From contig FP929036.1 of assembly GCA_000209815.1 (NCBI GenBank), positions 267,907 to 331,906 on the forward strand: DNA of 64,000 nt. Reading direction: 5' to 3'. Below, piece after piece: positions 10,256-19,600 of the stretch. The position numbers were made by a program, and so were the translations under genes. Under the pieces are notes generated by a model that did no database searches, was not told the DNA's origin, and saw only the letters and a list, made by a program, of their open reading frames with translations. Position 1 is the first letter of the stretch. The number at the start of each line of letters is the position of its first letter. Origin of the DNA: Butyrivibrio fibrisolvens 16/4 (GTDB taxonomy: Bacteria; Bacillota; Clostridia; Lachnospirales; Lachnospiraceae).

Positions 10256-10324
10256 AAAGAGTTTTGCAAAGCAAAACTCTTCAGACTGTAGACAACAAGG
10301 AGGCTTTTGTGGTCTCCTTGTTTT
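10256..10324 (+). terminator. Double hairpin terminator of metF-cysE
   Basis: Two hairpins in a row: GAGTTTTGC/GCAAAACTC at about 10259-10280 and ACAAGGAG/CTCCTTGT at 10295-10321, the second followed by TTTTG. They end the metF-cysE unit and also stand at the tail of the convergent gene remnant. Confidence 0.75.
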
Positions 10325-10326
10325 GA

Positions 10327-10653
10327 CTACTCGCCGTCTGTAGTTTCTGTCTGAACATCTGTATCTGACTGGGTATCGGCTACCTGGTTATCAGTAGTCG
10401 CTACTTCTTCTGAAGCTTCACCTAATGATTCTAATTCAGTATTTTCAGTATCAGCAACAGAGTCTTCTGGATTATTATCCTCGGTCTCTCCAGGAAGGAT
10501 TTCGCCTTCCATTCTATCAAAGCAAAGATCACAATAGCCATCTTCATCTGTAGTAGTATCATCTGCTGTAGCCTCTACTACTGTCTCATTAGCTGAAGCG
10601 TCGAGCTCCTCAGCAAATACTGCAGATGTTGGAGCAACTGCAACGCTATTTAT
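10327..10653 (-). pseudogene. 3' fragment of an exported acidic protein
   Basis: The open frame reads VAPTSAVFAEELDASANE, which looks like the end of a signal peptide with its cleavage site, then a Thr/Glu/Asp-rich tail with one CxxC (CDLC), ending TETTDGE. No start codon exists: a TAG stops the frame at 10654-10656 and the expected Met-Lys-rich signal start is missing. The acidic tail resembles the C-terminus of the lipase-like protein at 48860-50059, so it may be a relict of a similar exported protein. The missing 5' end coincides with the promoter region of the divergent toxin-antitoxin pair, suggesting that the pair's arrival truncated it. Function cannot be assigned. Confidence 0.5.
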
Positions 10654-10685
10654 CTATGTTGCGGTTATGCTGACAGTTTTATATT

Positions 10686-10729
10686 TTGCAAAACATTGTG
10701 TTGCAAAAGTAAAACATTGGGTGTATTCT
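10686..10729 (+). promoter_or_regulatory. Promoter and repeat operator of the toxin-antitoxin pair
   Basis: TTGCAA (10701-10706), 17 bases, then TATTCT (10724-10729) is a good vegetative promoter. A repeat, TTGCAAAACATTG at 10686-10698 and TTGCAAAA...AAAACATTG at 10701-10719, overlaps the -35 region and is a likely operator for antitoxin autorepression. Confidence 0.6.
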
Positions 10730-10753
10730 ATGATTAGAAGGAGGTAGTTGATT

Positions 10754-11046
10754 ATGGCAGCTACAGCAGTAAAAGATACAAATTTCAATATGAGAATGAA
10801 TAAGCAGAAAAAGTTAGCTTAGAGGATTTATATGGTAGCCTTGGCATGACCTTAGCAGAAGCAGTAAATATATTCTTTGAAAAATCTTTAATGGAAGGTG
10901 GCATCCCTTTTGATGTTAGAATGCCACGTTATAATAAAGAAACTGAGGAAGCTATCCAGGAGACTAGAGATATAATATCTGGTAAGATATCAGCTAAATC
11001 TTATTCTTCTTCTAAAGAATTATTTGCGGAGCTTGATGAAGAATAA
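10754..11046 (+). CDS. RelB/DinJ-family antitoxin (frameshift)
   Basis: Starts at ATG 10754 with AGGAGG nine bases upstream: MAATAVKDTNFNMRMNK, a ribbon-helix-helix start typical of DinJ. The frame breaks at about 10802-10812 (one base missing near the A-run) and continues as EKVSLEDLYGSLGMTL and AEAVNIFFEKSLMEGGIPFD, the classic RelB/DinJ core, then a C-terminal tail that should wrap the toxin. About 97 residues when repaired, normal for the family. Its stop overlaps the toxin start by one base (TAATG). It should neutralise the toxin and repress the shared promoter at the repeats upstream. The break is more likely a sequence error than decay, because the toxin is intact and would otherwise be unguarded. 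Confidence 0.8.
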
Positions 11047-11327
11047 TGAAGTATACATTAAAAACCACCACTAAATTCAAGAAAGATTATAAACGATGTA
11101 AAAAGCGTGGTTATGATATGGATTTATTATCTGATGTCATTGATACCTTGTTAGACGGTAAAGAATTGGACGATAAATACTACGACCATCCTTTGCATGG
11201 AAACTATGAAGGTTTTAATGAATGCCATATATTGTCAGACTGGCTTTTGATTTATGCCAAAAATGAAAATGAATTAATTCTTACTGCTTCTAGAACGGGA
11301 ACTCATAGTGATTTGTTCGATGAATAA
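11046..11327 (+). CDS. YafQ-family mRNA interferase toxin
   Basis: 93 residues of the RelE/YafQ fold: MKYTLKTTTKFKKDYKRCKK at the start, DHPLHGNYEGFNECHILSDW in the middle, and LTASRTGTHSDLF at the end. YafQ toxins cleave mRNA on the ribosome; the conserved His residues (DHPLHG, ECHI, GTHSDLF) and the Arg of ASRTG are present, so it looks active. Translation is coupled to the antitoxin by a one-base overlap. Followed directly by a terminator hairpin. Confidence 0.88.
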   Translation: MKYTLKTTTKFKKDYKRCKKRGYDMDLLSDVIDTLLDGKELDDKYYDHPLHGNYEGFNECHILSDWLLIYAKNENELILTASRTGTHSDLFDE

Positions 11328-11508
11328 CCATCTCAATCGAGGTGGTTTTCTTTTTGTCTAAGAGAGATGGCTTGAGAATAATTTTCTCTGGTGGAATCTC
11401 TTCTATACCAAGTAATGTGAAGAAATCTTCCGGCAATACTGTTTTTGCCAAATCTAGAGAACTTTTTCCGAATAAAGCCTTTCTTTTATAGCTATTTATA
11501 TGATTCAT
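11290..11508 (-). pseudogene. C-terminal remnant of an IS30-like transposase
   Basis: The frame reads INSYKRKALFGKSSLDLAKT, then LPEDFFTLLGIEEIPPEKI and LKPSLL, which resembles the C-terminal tail of IS30-type transposases common in Lachnospiraceae. It has no upstream catalytic part: a TAG precedes the first Met and the sequence before it is unrelated. The last 20 residues overlap the toxin gene's 3' end and are probably not part of the original protein. A fossil of an insertion sequence beside the toxin-antitoxin pair; no terminal inverted repeats were found. Confidence 0.5.
11327..11356 (+). terminator. Terminator after the toxin gene
   Basis: Stem ACCATCTC (11327-11334) with GAGGTGGT (11339-11346), loop AATC, then TTTTCTTTTT. 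Confidence 0.75.
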
Positions 11509-11539
11509 CTATATCAAAGTTGATAGGAGGATAAAATTA

Positions 11540-11659
11540 TGCCATTAGCAATGCCTAATATTAAATTACAATTAGAAAGCTTAAGAAAGAATGACTGGTA
11601 TATTACAGCATCTCCGGGGAAGTCTTTAAGATATCAAAACACTCATTCAAAGACATAAT
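11540..11659 (+). CDS. Small unknown protein, possibly a remnant
   Basis: A 39-residue frame starting MPLAMPNIKLQLESLRKN with a strong TAGGAGG eight bases upstream of the ATG. I do not recognise it. It overlaps, on the opposite strand, another possible small gene (11603-11760), so at most one is likely real. It could also be the start of a gene cut off by a deletion. Confidence 0.25.
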
Positions 11660-11760
11660 GTGCTTTGTCGATACGACGAATAAAATAATAATGTATATAG
11701 ATATTGCTATAGTACACATTGTTACATAACCTAAGTTTGTTTTCTTTTTACTTGTTTCAT
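11603..11760 (-). CDS. Possible small single-span membrane protein (frameshift)
   Basis: ATG at 11760 has AAGGAG with about seven bases spacing. The frame starts MKQVKRK and, if one A is added to the AAAA run near 11743, continues TNLGYVTMCTIAISIYIIIL and FVVSTKHIMSLNE to a stop at 11603, giving a 52-residue protein with a basic start and one hydrophobic span. The repaired length is a whole number of codons, and the defect is of the same kind as elsewhere in the window. No family recognised; it could be a toxin-like or regulatory membrane peptide. Low certainty. Confidence 0.3.
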
Positions 11761-12010
11761 ATTATCACTCCTTAGATAAAAATTTAGAGTTTGTTGTTTC
11801 CTCTAAATAATGGATAAGATATTTTTTAAGAAAATATAAGTTCTCTATAGCATTTTACATAGCACTTTTTTATAATCATCCATTATTTATATGTAAACAG
11901 TTAGATAATATTATAGATATTGCATTATTTACAATATCGTGGTATTTTATAACTGCATTGAATAATTGATACTAAACTTAATGAAAAAGTTTTATTTATG
12001 GAGGTTTCTA
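11761..12010. other. AT-rich gap without a clear gene
   Basis: About 250 bases of very AT-rich DNA between the accessory patch and the exported-protein gene at 12011. Several TATAAT-like hexamers occur, but none has a matched -35 box at 16-18 bases. It must hold the promoter of the downstream gene; I cannot place it. Confidence 0.4.
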
Positions 12011-12949
12011 ATGAGAAATAATTTTGTAAGAACACTCGCACTTGTTGGTATGGTTGGTATGATGTCAACTACTGGCCTTGTTGCTCACGCAGCTGAAGCT
12101 CCACAGGCAGCTCAGACACAGACAGTTAAGCAGAATCTTAATGCTTCAGTTATTGCAAGGGTATTTGATGCTAAATATTATGCACAGGCTTATCCAGATG
12201 TAGTTGCAGCACTTGGAAATGATCCAGCTGTACTTTTAAACCACTATGTAAATAATGGTATCTATGAAGGTAGAGATGCTTCAGCTACATTTAATATGTC
12301 AGTATATGCACTCGCTAATCCTGATCTTGTTACAGCTTTCGGTTCAAACTATCAGGCATTCATTAACCATTATGTAACAAGTGGTATTAAGGAAAACAGA
12401 GTCGCTTCAGCAGATGCACTTTTAAAGCAGGGGCCTAAGGCAATCGCAACACTTGCCCAGCAGAATGATCAAATTAAGAGTACATCCAATATTACAGGCA
12501 ATACTTTTGCTTATACAGCTCCATCAGCAGATCCTACTGTTGTAGGTGGTATGGCACTTGAAGCTCAGCAGGCTTATCAGAGAGCTCTTGACTTTATTAA
12601 TGGTGGACATGATGTTTCAGAAATCGGTCTTGATAAGGCTGGTTGGACAAATGAAAGCTACTTAAAGCACTATGAGGCAGCTACAAGAGACATTTATTAC
12701 AACCCAGTAACAGGTACATCACAGGCTTACGGTACAACAGTTATCGATTACAGCCGTCCAATTAATGGCAATGGCGAAAAGTATGGTTACGAAGGCACAT
12801 TTGTTTCAGGCTCAGGTTTTGGTCACACAGTATATTGTGCTAACGATGAGCAAACAGCAGCGGCAACAGAAAGAGCTAATGCTGAAGCAGCTGAAAGAGC
12901 CGCTTTAATAGGCACTGTAGATGAAGATGGCTGGACAATTATACAATAA
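12011..12949 (+). CDS. Exported protein with two PDV-type tandem repeats
   Basis: 312 residues. Start chosen at ATG 12011 (MRNNFVRTLALVGMVGMM), six bases after GGAGG; an upstream frame extension lacks a binding site. A signal peptide ends near AHA-AE. Then two repeats of about 38 residues follow: FDAKYYAQAYPDVVAALG...LNHYVNNGIYEGR and the more diverged MSVYALANPDLVTAFG...INHYVTSGIKENR. This repeat is common in exported Lachnospiraceae proteins, often next to cell-wall or protease domains, but has no established role that I can name. The C-terminal half has no recognised domain; it ends in an Ala/Glu-rich helix (TAAATERANAEAAERAAL). A terminator follows. Confidence 0.75.
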   Translation: MRNNFVRTLALVGMVGMMSTTGLVAHAAEAPQAAQTQTVKQNLNASVIARVFDAKYYAQAYPDVVAALGNDPAVLLNHYVNNGIYEGRDASATFNMSVYALANPDLVTAFGSNYQAFINHYVTSGIKENRVASADALLKQGPKAIATLAQQNDQIKSTSNITGNTFAYTAPSADPTVVGGMALEAQQAYQRALDFINGGHDVSEIGLDKAGWTNESYLKHYEAATRDIYYNPVTGTSQAYGTTVIDYSRPINGNGEKYGYEGTFVSGSGFGHTVYCANDEQTAAATERANAEAAERAALIGTVDEDGWTIIQ

Positions 12950-12967
12950 TATAGCCTTATTCAAAAA

Positions 12968-13014
12968 ATACCCACTCTTTTCTTAAGTACAAGAACTGAG
13001 TGGGCTTTTTATTT
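12968..13014 (+). terminator. Terminator of the 12011 gene
   Basis: Stem CCCACTC with GAGTGGG around a 20-base loop, followed by CTTTTTATTT. Confidence 0.8.
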
Positions 13015-13130
13015 ATTAACAATTCACAAATGAAATAAGCTTATAAAGGTATATTAATTTTTAAGTTTTCTCTTCTTTACCCTCATATCTTATTCAATAG
13101 CTTATAAAAATTCTCCTTTACTATATGAAA

Positions 13131-13166
13131 TAAGACCACAGCATTAAAAATAATACTATGGTCTTT
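13131..13166 (-). terminator. Terminator of the large exported-protein gene
   Basis: A 14-base arm pair, AAGACCACAGCATT and AATACTATGGTCTT, around AAAAAT, just past the minus-strand stop at 13178. The tail is only ATTTC, so termination strength is uncertain. Confidence 0.6.
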
Positions 13167-13177
13167 AAAATCATTTT

Positions 13178-16100
13178 TTAATATACAAATGTCATACTGT
13201 TTAAGCTGATAGATGATGAAATACCGCCAAGTTTTTCCCAATGGCTTGAAGCCCATCTAATTGAAGATGACTTACCATAGAATTTTACGGTTGCACCCAT
13301 TAAATCAGCATCGGATCTGGCATTGATTTTAACTGTACAGGTGTTACCTGATATTGATCCGGCCATATTCATTCCACCGAAACCAATCTTTTGGCCTCGC
13401 GCATTATAAACGCTAATGCTTAAAGCTTCGAGCGTTTCATTAGCACTAAATCCAAATACGATTTGATTAACGCCAGTTGGTATATAACCTGCTGGGACGG
13501 AACCATCGATTGCGGCAGAGGCACTAACATAATGTGCAGAATTTACATGACCGTCATAACCTATGCCCCAACCTGATGGCCATACTTCTTTATCACTGTA
13601 ACCATAATCTGATGGAATACTTTTATCTTGGCCAACAGAACCGCTAGTATTATCATTTGTTAAAAGTATTGGTTCAGCTTTATATGGATCTGAACTACCA
13701 TTAGTTTGAACTACCTTGGTATAGAAATCATTATATTTGCCTTCAATTTTATATATAATTGAGCCACCTTTAATAGTGCTATAAATTTTAGTTTTAGGTA
13801 CTGTATATGAATCCTTGTGGTTACGTTTATTCTTATCACATTCATAATTAATTTTAACAGAAGTTAATTTATTCTTTTCATCGAATGTGTATGTAGGTGT
13901 TCCACTATACTGATGCTTTGTAATATCGCAGTCATCCATTACAGTTTCATAACCAATTTCGTAAAGTATACACTGACAATAATTTCTGCCGTCTCCATTG
14001 TATGAACTTGTTGAGGCACAGGTTTGAATACAGACCCAGCCATCTTCCAACTGTTCACTAGTACAGCCTGACAAATCAAATTTATAATATTGCTTTGATT
14101 TATCTCTTATTGTACTAATGTGATTTATTCCTGCAGAATAGCTTACACTTCCATAAGATGAACTCCAGGTGCTATCGTCACACACGTTAGCAGGATTGCT
14201 CTTTTTTGAATGGAGTATTTGGTCAATTACACGCCCCTCATATGAAACTCTAAGGGTAACTGTTGTTACTTGATCTGGAACCGCTTTAAGCAATTCACTA
14301 ATTTTATAGGTATACGCCAATCTTGAATCAGTAGTTTTCATACCACTTTCTGCAGCGTTGTTATTATGTGGATCATAACAACTATTTCTGGCACTACGTA
14401 CATTCTTCTTAAGACTACCTGGTTCGACTGGCGTATCATAACCGCTCCAGTCTTTATGCTTTGCCTCATGTCTATAATACCAAGTTTCTTTTGTATCTTT
14501 ATCGCCATAAGCCGCTTTTGTGGTAGAATTGCCTTCGATGTAACGGACTGCTTCGCTGTTTCTATTTAAAAGAACGCAGAGCATATCGTTTTGAGTTGCA
14601 TCATTTTCACATAACTCAGCTGGGATTACAAAAGTATCATCAGATTCATCAATTGTTCCATTTGTTAATCTGAGTTTTTTTGCATAGCAGCTATGATCAT
14701 GACCAGAACAATGTGTAGTAGCATCTAATCCACCACAGTAACCAGAAGAACCTTCAAATAATGCAGTGATGTCATCAATGTCTTTAAGAACATCAATACC
14801 TTTTTCATTTTTAATTTCTGTCTGTAAGGATGACTCCTCGTCATTTATTTTTCTGTGCCGTTTATTTTGCTGTTTAATGCCAACCATTCACCAGCACCAA
14901 TGCCAGATTCTACTACATAATCAAAGAATTCCTGACCATAGTCATTTCTATCATTAGCAGCATATTTGCTTCTAGCAATAAAATCATAAAGATTTTCATT
15001 TCTAGTGACCATACCTTTAAGCGCTGCATTTGTGCCTTTAGTATAAGCATCATAAAATTCTAACTGATAGCTCTCAATCCATTCAATCTGTTTCTGAGAA
15101 AGAATTAAGTTATCAGATGAATCCTTTTGGCGATACTTAGATGCTAAATTTGAAAGTACTGCGTAATCAGCTCGGATGCCATTGCAAGTAACACTCTTTA
15201 AACATCCGTCGAGATATAAGCCGTCTTTTGTAAGATTTACGATACTTTCAGCGAAAAATTGGTTGTATTTAGTTGGATCTGATTCATCGTATAAATATTT
15301 GCCAACCACATTTTTAAGTAATTCTTTACCAGCCTCATCTTTTAAATCAAGACCATTCGCATCATATCCTTCAATACCTGATACTGAAGTTATTCCAAGC
15401 AGCTGACCTAAAAATTCAGGATTATCTTCAATTGTATTACCGAAATAAGCCTCAAAGTCACCTGTTGAGTAAGTGATCTGGCCAGATACATTAGACTGTT
15501 CACCGCTTAAAGTACGATAAGTTTCAGTATGGCCATACTTACTTATCCAAGAGCTATATTTAGAATCATAAAAGGCATATCCTGGCTTCCAATTTAGCTC
15601 TTCGTAAAATAACTTACACCAAACTTTTTTTACAATATCTGATTTTGCACTGCTGTTATCTGCTAGATAACTAGGTATTTGATCTCTAAATGGAATAAAA
15701 TCGCCCTGTACTGTGAAATTAGGTAATTCTCGTTCAGCTACAGCTGGTGAACGAAGTCCGCTATTTTTAAACCACTGTGTTGATTCAACTGTGTTTCTTG
15801 ACACAGAAAGTGTTCTACCATTAGCTTTTGAATCTATATAAGTTAATACATAGTTGCCTGATTCAGCGTCGTAAGTATATTTACTAAATATTAACTTAGC
15901 AAATTCATCTGTTGACATATCAAAAGCTTCTGTACCAAAGTTTTCAATAAACCACTTATTGTTTATATCCAGGCTAGTTCTTTTAACTGTGCGAGTAAGT
16001 CCCGATTCAATGCTCTCTACAAAAGCGTCTTTATCTGCATCATAGACAAAACCATAAAAAGTTTCATTCTCCGGAGCTACTCCTTGAACATTATCATTTC

Positions 16101-16248
16101 GTGTACCGCCGATAATTGGCTGCTCTATTGTGGTATGTTCTTCGTAAAACTCTTCGGCAAATACTGTTAAATTTGGAGTTGTAGCAAAAGTAGTAACAAT
16201 TAAGCCTAATGCTAATGCTCTTTTAACAAGATTAATATGTTTCTTCAT
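13178..16248 (-). CDS. Large exported protein of unknown function (frameshift)
   Basis: About 1023 residues if one A is added to the A-run at 14848-14852; then GEWLALNSKINGTEK runs on as INDEESSLQTEIKNEKG. The N-terminus is a signal peptide (MKKHINLVKRALALGLIVTT, cleaved near VFA-EE). The first half is soluble with no motif that I recognise. The second half has a Cys-rich stretch (GYCGGLDATTHCSGHDHSCY) and further paired cysteines (CASTSS, NYCQC, DDCDI, YECDK), suggesting disulphide-stabilised beta domains, and ends in a beta-rich region (LSISVYNARGQKIGFG) without a sortase signal. It lies 83 bases downstream of the coiled-coil protein gene on the same strand, with a hairpin between, and is likely part of the same surface system. 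Adhesin or matrix protein is a guess only. Confidence 0.6.
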
Positions 16249-16282
16249 TTTAGTCTCCTTAATAAAAACTAATACTTCTTAA

Positions 16283-16320
16283 AAACAACCCCGCCTCTTC
16301 ATTAATTGGAGGCGAGGCCT
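16283..16320 (-). terminator. Hairpin between two exported-protein genes
   Basis: CCCCGCCTC and GAGGCGAGG pair (one G-T), followed on the minus strand by TTGTTTTT. It follows the 16331-18250 gene and may uncouple it partly from the next gene. Confidence 0.7.
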
Positions 16321-16330
16321 ATTTAATTAT

Positions 16331-18250
16331 TTAGAATGGATGCCAGTTTCCTGAACCATCTACGTAGCCCTGATTTCCGTCATCAACTCTATACTGGAAT
16401 TCAGAGACCTCATCATTAACAGTCCATGTAGTTCTATCTTCAAGATTCTTTATACGTCTTTCAAGAGAATCCATTACTGATGCTGTATTGCTATTTAAAA
16501 TTTTAAGCTGCTCTAATAACTTTTCTCTTTCAGCAGCATTCTGCTCGGCAAGTGACTGATCGCCAGCATTAATAGCTGCCATTAATCGGTCATAAAGACT
16601 CTTTAAGCCGGCTTCTGATGAGTCTGTAGCATCCTCAATCATCTTTTTCAAAGCTGCTTTCTGGCTTGCATCAAGAGACATATTGCCGTCAATAAAATCT
16701 AAGAGACCTTTCTTTAAACTATCAAGGTCTGAAGCTGTCTTAAGCTCAAGGCTCTGTACTCTATCAGAGAGCGATTCGATACTATCTGTAATAGATACCT
16801 GTGACCAATTTTCTGAATCTTTCGCTGGTGTTGTATTTACGCCAGTCTTGTTTCTGTAAAGATTTCCTTTATAAATTACGTATTCGCCTGCCTGATATGA
16901 TTTATCTGGGTTCCAATCGACAGCACCTACAGTCTTAATGAATGTCTGATAATTATTATCAATCATCTCTGTAAGTGTTACCGGAATCCATACAGACTGA
17001 GTTCCAGCACCTTCTTTTACGCCAGGAATGGCTGCCCCGCCCTGACCATTAGGATTATCAGACACATTCTTGTATGTGATATTATTGTAGACTACATAAT
17101 CGCCAGCATTATATGACTTATTTGGGTCATAATCAGAAGCTCCAACTGTTGCAACAAATGTATTATATGTATTGTTGATGACAGTCATAATAGAAGCTTC
17201 CTGCCAGTTAACTGTGTCCTGATCAGGTGTTGTTGTGGAGTTGCTACCTGTAATGTTCTTATAAATCTTATTGTGATAGAACACATAAGAATTAGGAGTG
17301 TATGATCCAGCTTCATCCCATTCAGTCATACCGTTGTAAAGGTTTGTAACGAATGTATTGAAGTTGTCCTGAACAGTCTTCATTACTGAAACCTGTTCCC
17401 AGTTACCTGTAGGGTTCTGCTCTGTAAATCTGTCTTGTGATGGAGGATTCTCTGTTGAAGTACCTGTTGCATTGCGATAAAGCTTATCATTGTAGATAAC
17501 ATATGAATCAATATCATATACCTTTGTCTTATCCCAAGCAGCTACGCCCTTATATAACTGGTCCTGCTGAAGCTTATAAAGCTCATTGTATGTATCCTGG
17601 ATCTTTGTTTGAAGCTCAGAATAATGAGAAGCTTCTGTCTTAACAAGTGTCTCATGAAGCTCATTTAAAATATCGAGCTGCTCCTGAGTGTATTCCTTAT
17701 TTGTCTGAATTTCCTTCTCAAGAGACTCTCTTAATGTCTCAATTACACGTTCGTTTTCCTTCTTGTATTTATTAAACTCATTTGTAAGATTTGTGATATT
17801 CTCTTCATTCTTAGAAATAAGATTTTCAATATCAAGATTCATAATGTATTCAGCAAACATCTCTTCAAGAGCTATCTTCTGATCATCTGTAAAAGCTCCA
17901 TCTTTTTCAATAATCTTTGCAAGCTCTGAATAAAGACGCTCTCTAAGTTCGCTTTCTGTAAGATTACCATTTAAGTATTCATCAATACCTGAGATGAAAG
18001 CCTGCTGGATTGCCATTCTAGCTTCATCTGTCTCAAGTCCTTCTACAAAGGAATCAGTGATTGCTGTTGGGCTTGTCTTATAAACTGTAAAACCAGTTAA
18101 TGCGATAAGACCTGCAAGAATTCCAATCGAAAGGCCAAGAGATACTTTGTTTAGTTTACCATCTTTCTGAATGTAAACTGATTTTGCGGTAGCCTTAAAT
18201 CTTTCAGAGGCTTTAAGGTTATCCTCTTTCTTTAAAGTATTATTCTGCAT
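16331..18250 (-). CDS. Membrane-anchored coiled-coil protein with four carbohydrate-binding-like modules
   Basis: 639 residues from the ATG at 18250, which has AAGGAG nine bases upstream; a longer hydrophobic extension has no binding site. A basic cytoplasmic tail is followed by one membrane span (about 36-57, SLGLSIGILAGLIALTGF). A long helical, coiled-coil part (about 75-235) comes next, then four modules at about 236-288, 307-354, 372-425 and 443-487. Each has a WDxxKxYxxxxYVxYNxKxYRN core, as in CBM5/12-like modules of chitinases and phage tail proteins, ending in a conserved Trp. The modules are joined by linkers resembling NxYxTFxxxVG. A second coiled coil and a short aromatic C-terminus close the protein. 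It should stand on the outer face and bind polysaccharide; the ligand is unknown. Confidence 0.72.
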   Translation of the reverse strand: MQNNTLKKEDNLKASERFKATAKSVYIQKDGKLNKVSLGLSIGILAGLIALTGFTVYKTSPTAITDSFVEGLETDEARMAIQQAFISGIDEYLNGNLTESELRERLYSELAKIIEKDGAFTDDQKIALEEMFAEYIMNLDIENLISKNEENITNLTNEFNKYKKENERVIETLRESLEKEIQTNKEYTQEQLDILNELHETLVKTEASHYSELQTKIQDTYNELYKLQQDQLYKGVAAWDKTKVYDIDSYVIYNDKLYRNATGTSTENPPSQDRFTEQNPTGNWEQVSVMKTVQDNFNTFVTNLYNGMTEWDEAGSYTPNSYVFYHNKIYKNITGSNSTTTPDQDTVNWQEASIMTVINNTYNTFVATVGASDYDPNKSYNAGDYVVYNNITYKNVSDNPNGQGGAAIPGVKEGAGTQSVWIPVTLTEMIDNNYQTFIKTVGAVDWNPDKSYQAGEYVIYKGNLYRNKTGVNTTPAKDSENWSQVSITDSIESLSDRVQSLELKTASDLDSLKKGLLDFIDGNMSLDASQKAALKKMIEDATDSSEAGLKSLYDRLMAAINAGDQSLAEQNAAEREKLLEQLKILNSNTASVMDSLERRIKNLEDRTTWTVNDEVSEFQYRVDDGNQGYVDGSGNWHPF

Positions 18251-18328
18251 TTTCGTTATCTCCTTATTAGGTATTTTAAAAAGTAACCAAATAAATAATG
18301 GAAAAAACAAATAATACATTGAAATCAT

Positions 18329-18354
18329 AAAAAAAGAGAGGGGAAATCCCTCTC
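18329..18354 (-). terminator. Terminator of the HTH-Fic gene
   Basis: GAGAGGG/CCCTCTC stem directly after the fic stop codon, followed on the minus strand by seven T. Confidence 0.85.
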
Positions 18355-19442
18355 TTATCGCTGATAGTCATTTTTGTTATTATCCAAGAATTGTGTGTAT
18401 TCATCCGGAGCCAGCAAATATGGAATAGCCTCCATTAAAAAAGCTTTTTGCTCGTCCTTGAAAAATTCTACTAATCCGTCATACTCATTCTTAGTTTGAG
18501 CATCGTGAAGTACCTTATAATAAGTATTCTTATTTTTATCCTCAACTATAAAAGGGTCAATACCATTTAAAAGAGCTTCTCTAAAAATAAGCATTCTGCC
18601 TGTTCTGCCATTACCATCCTGAAATGGATGAATAATCTCATAAGCTGCATGGAATTTTGCTAGGGTCTCGATATTTTTCTCGGATTCCTTGTACTGTCTC
18701 AATAAATCCTCTAAGACAAAAGGAATATCTTCTGGTAGGACAGTTGTGATATCAGATACCAGGTTTTTCTTTTTCTTGAATTCTCCTGGCACTCCGCCGT
18801 TTGCAATAAATTCGAATACGCCATTTTGCAGAGAAAAATGGTAGTCTTTTATTAGTTGGAGATCTAAGGGTTTTTCTAAAGTGCTTATGCATCTATTAAA
18901 CATAGAAAAGTGCCCTGTCATTTCTTCTACGTCCTTTGGCTTGTAAACTATTCCATCAGCTCCGATTGTTCCTGTGTTAAAAAGCTCTGCAGTTTCATCT
19001 GGGGTTAAAGTATTTCCTTCTATTCTGCTAGAATTATAAGATAAAGCTTTTTGAGTATAAGCATATATTCCTTGTCTATCCTGATGAGTTAGATCATATT
19101 TGTATTGGCTGATAAGTCTGTTGTTAAATTCTGGCTGTAAAATATGCTCAGACAGTTCTATTAAATCTGCGGAAATCCCTCTCTTAGCCTGAGGAGTTCT
19201 TATGATAAAGCTAGAACTTAAAGCAGGGTTTTTCCCATTAGATTCCTCTTTAATGCAGCTTATAAGTTCTGTCGGAGTGATATTTAAGATACCTGCCATT
19301 TTGTAGATAACATCTTTATTTGCTCCGTCTATATCTCTTTTTCCAGTTAAATAATATGTAAGAGTTGTTTTTCCTATACCAACTTCCTTTATAAAATCAG
19401 CTTTTTTTATGTTTTTGATTTTAATAATTCGCTAAATTTCAT
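18355..19442 (-). CDS. HTH-Fic fusion, predicted AMP-transferase (frameshift)
   Basis: Fic enzymes move AMP or similar groups onto target proteins. The intact motif HPFQDGNGRTGR (catalytic His, P-loop) is at about residue 255, and an inhibitory-type motif SSRIEGN lies N-terminal to it, as in self-inhibited class II Fic proteins. An intact ORF begins at MAGILNITPTE, but an XRE-type helix-turn-helix continues upstream in frame: KKADFIKEVGIGKTTLTYYL and TGKRDIDGA. If one A is added to the run at 19419-19422, it starts at ATG 19442 (MKFSELLK) with GGAGG nine bases before it. Repaired length is about 362 residues. The DNA-binding domain plus repeated sites in its own promoter point to autoregulation. 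No Phd-like antitoxin partner is adjacent. Confidence 0.82.
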
Positions 19443-19461
19443 TCTATAATTCCTCCAAAAA

Positions 19462-19577
19462 AGGTCACAAAAAGGTCACATTTATATTGTCATAATATCA
19501 TCCAATCCCTGTAAAATCAATATTTTTTAAGGTCACAAAACTTATAGAAAAAGGTCACAAAAGTATGTGACCTTTTT
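19462..19577 (-). promoter_or_regulatory. Promoter and multi-copy operator of HTH-Fic
   Basis: On the minus strand TTGATT (19515-19520), 17 bases, then TATTAT (19492-19497) is a strong promoter. The word TGTGACCTT occurs four times in direct orientation, with its GGTCACA core at plus-strand 19463-19469, 19474-19480, 19531-19537 and 19553-19559, and once inverted at 19566-19574, making a palindrome with the last. Two copies lie downstream of the start point and two or three upstream of the -35 box. Spacings of 11 and 22 put copies on one DNA face. Confidence 0.72.
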
Positions 19578-19600
19578 ATTCTTTCTTATAAATAATGGAG

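Noticed and set aside
10754-11327. A toxin without working antitoxin
   Set aside because: The antitoxin frame is whole after one base is added; an unguarded active toxin would be unlikely to persist.
13178-14887. A separate gene starting with a Lys/Arg-rich sequence at 14887
   Set aside because: No ribosome binding site, and one base added at 14848-14852 joins it smoothly to the upstream exported protein.
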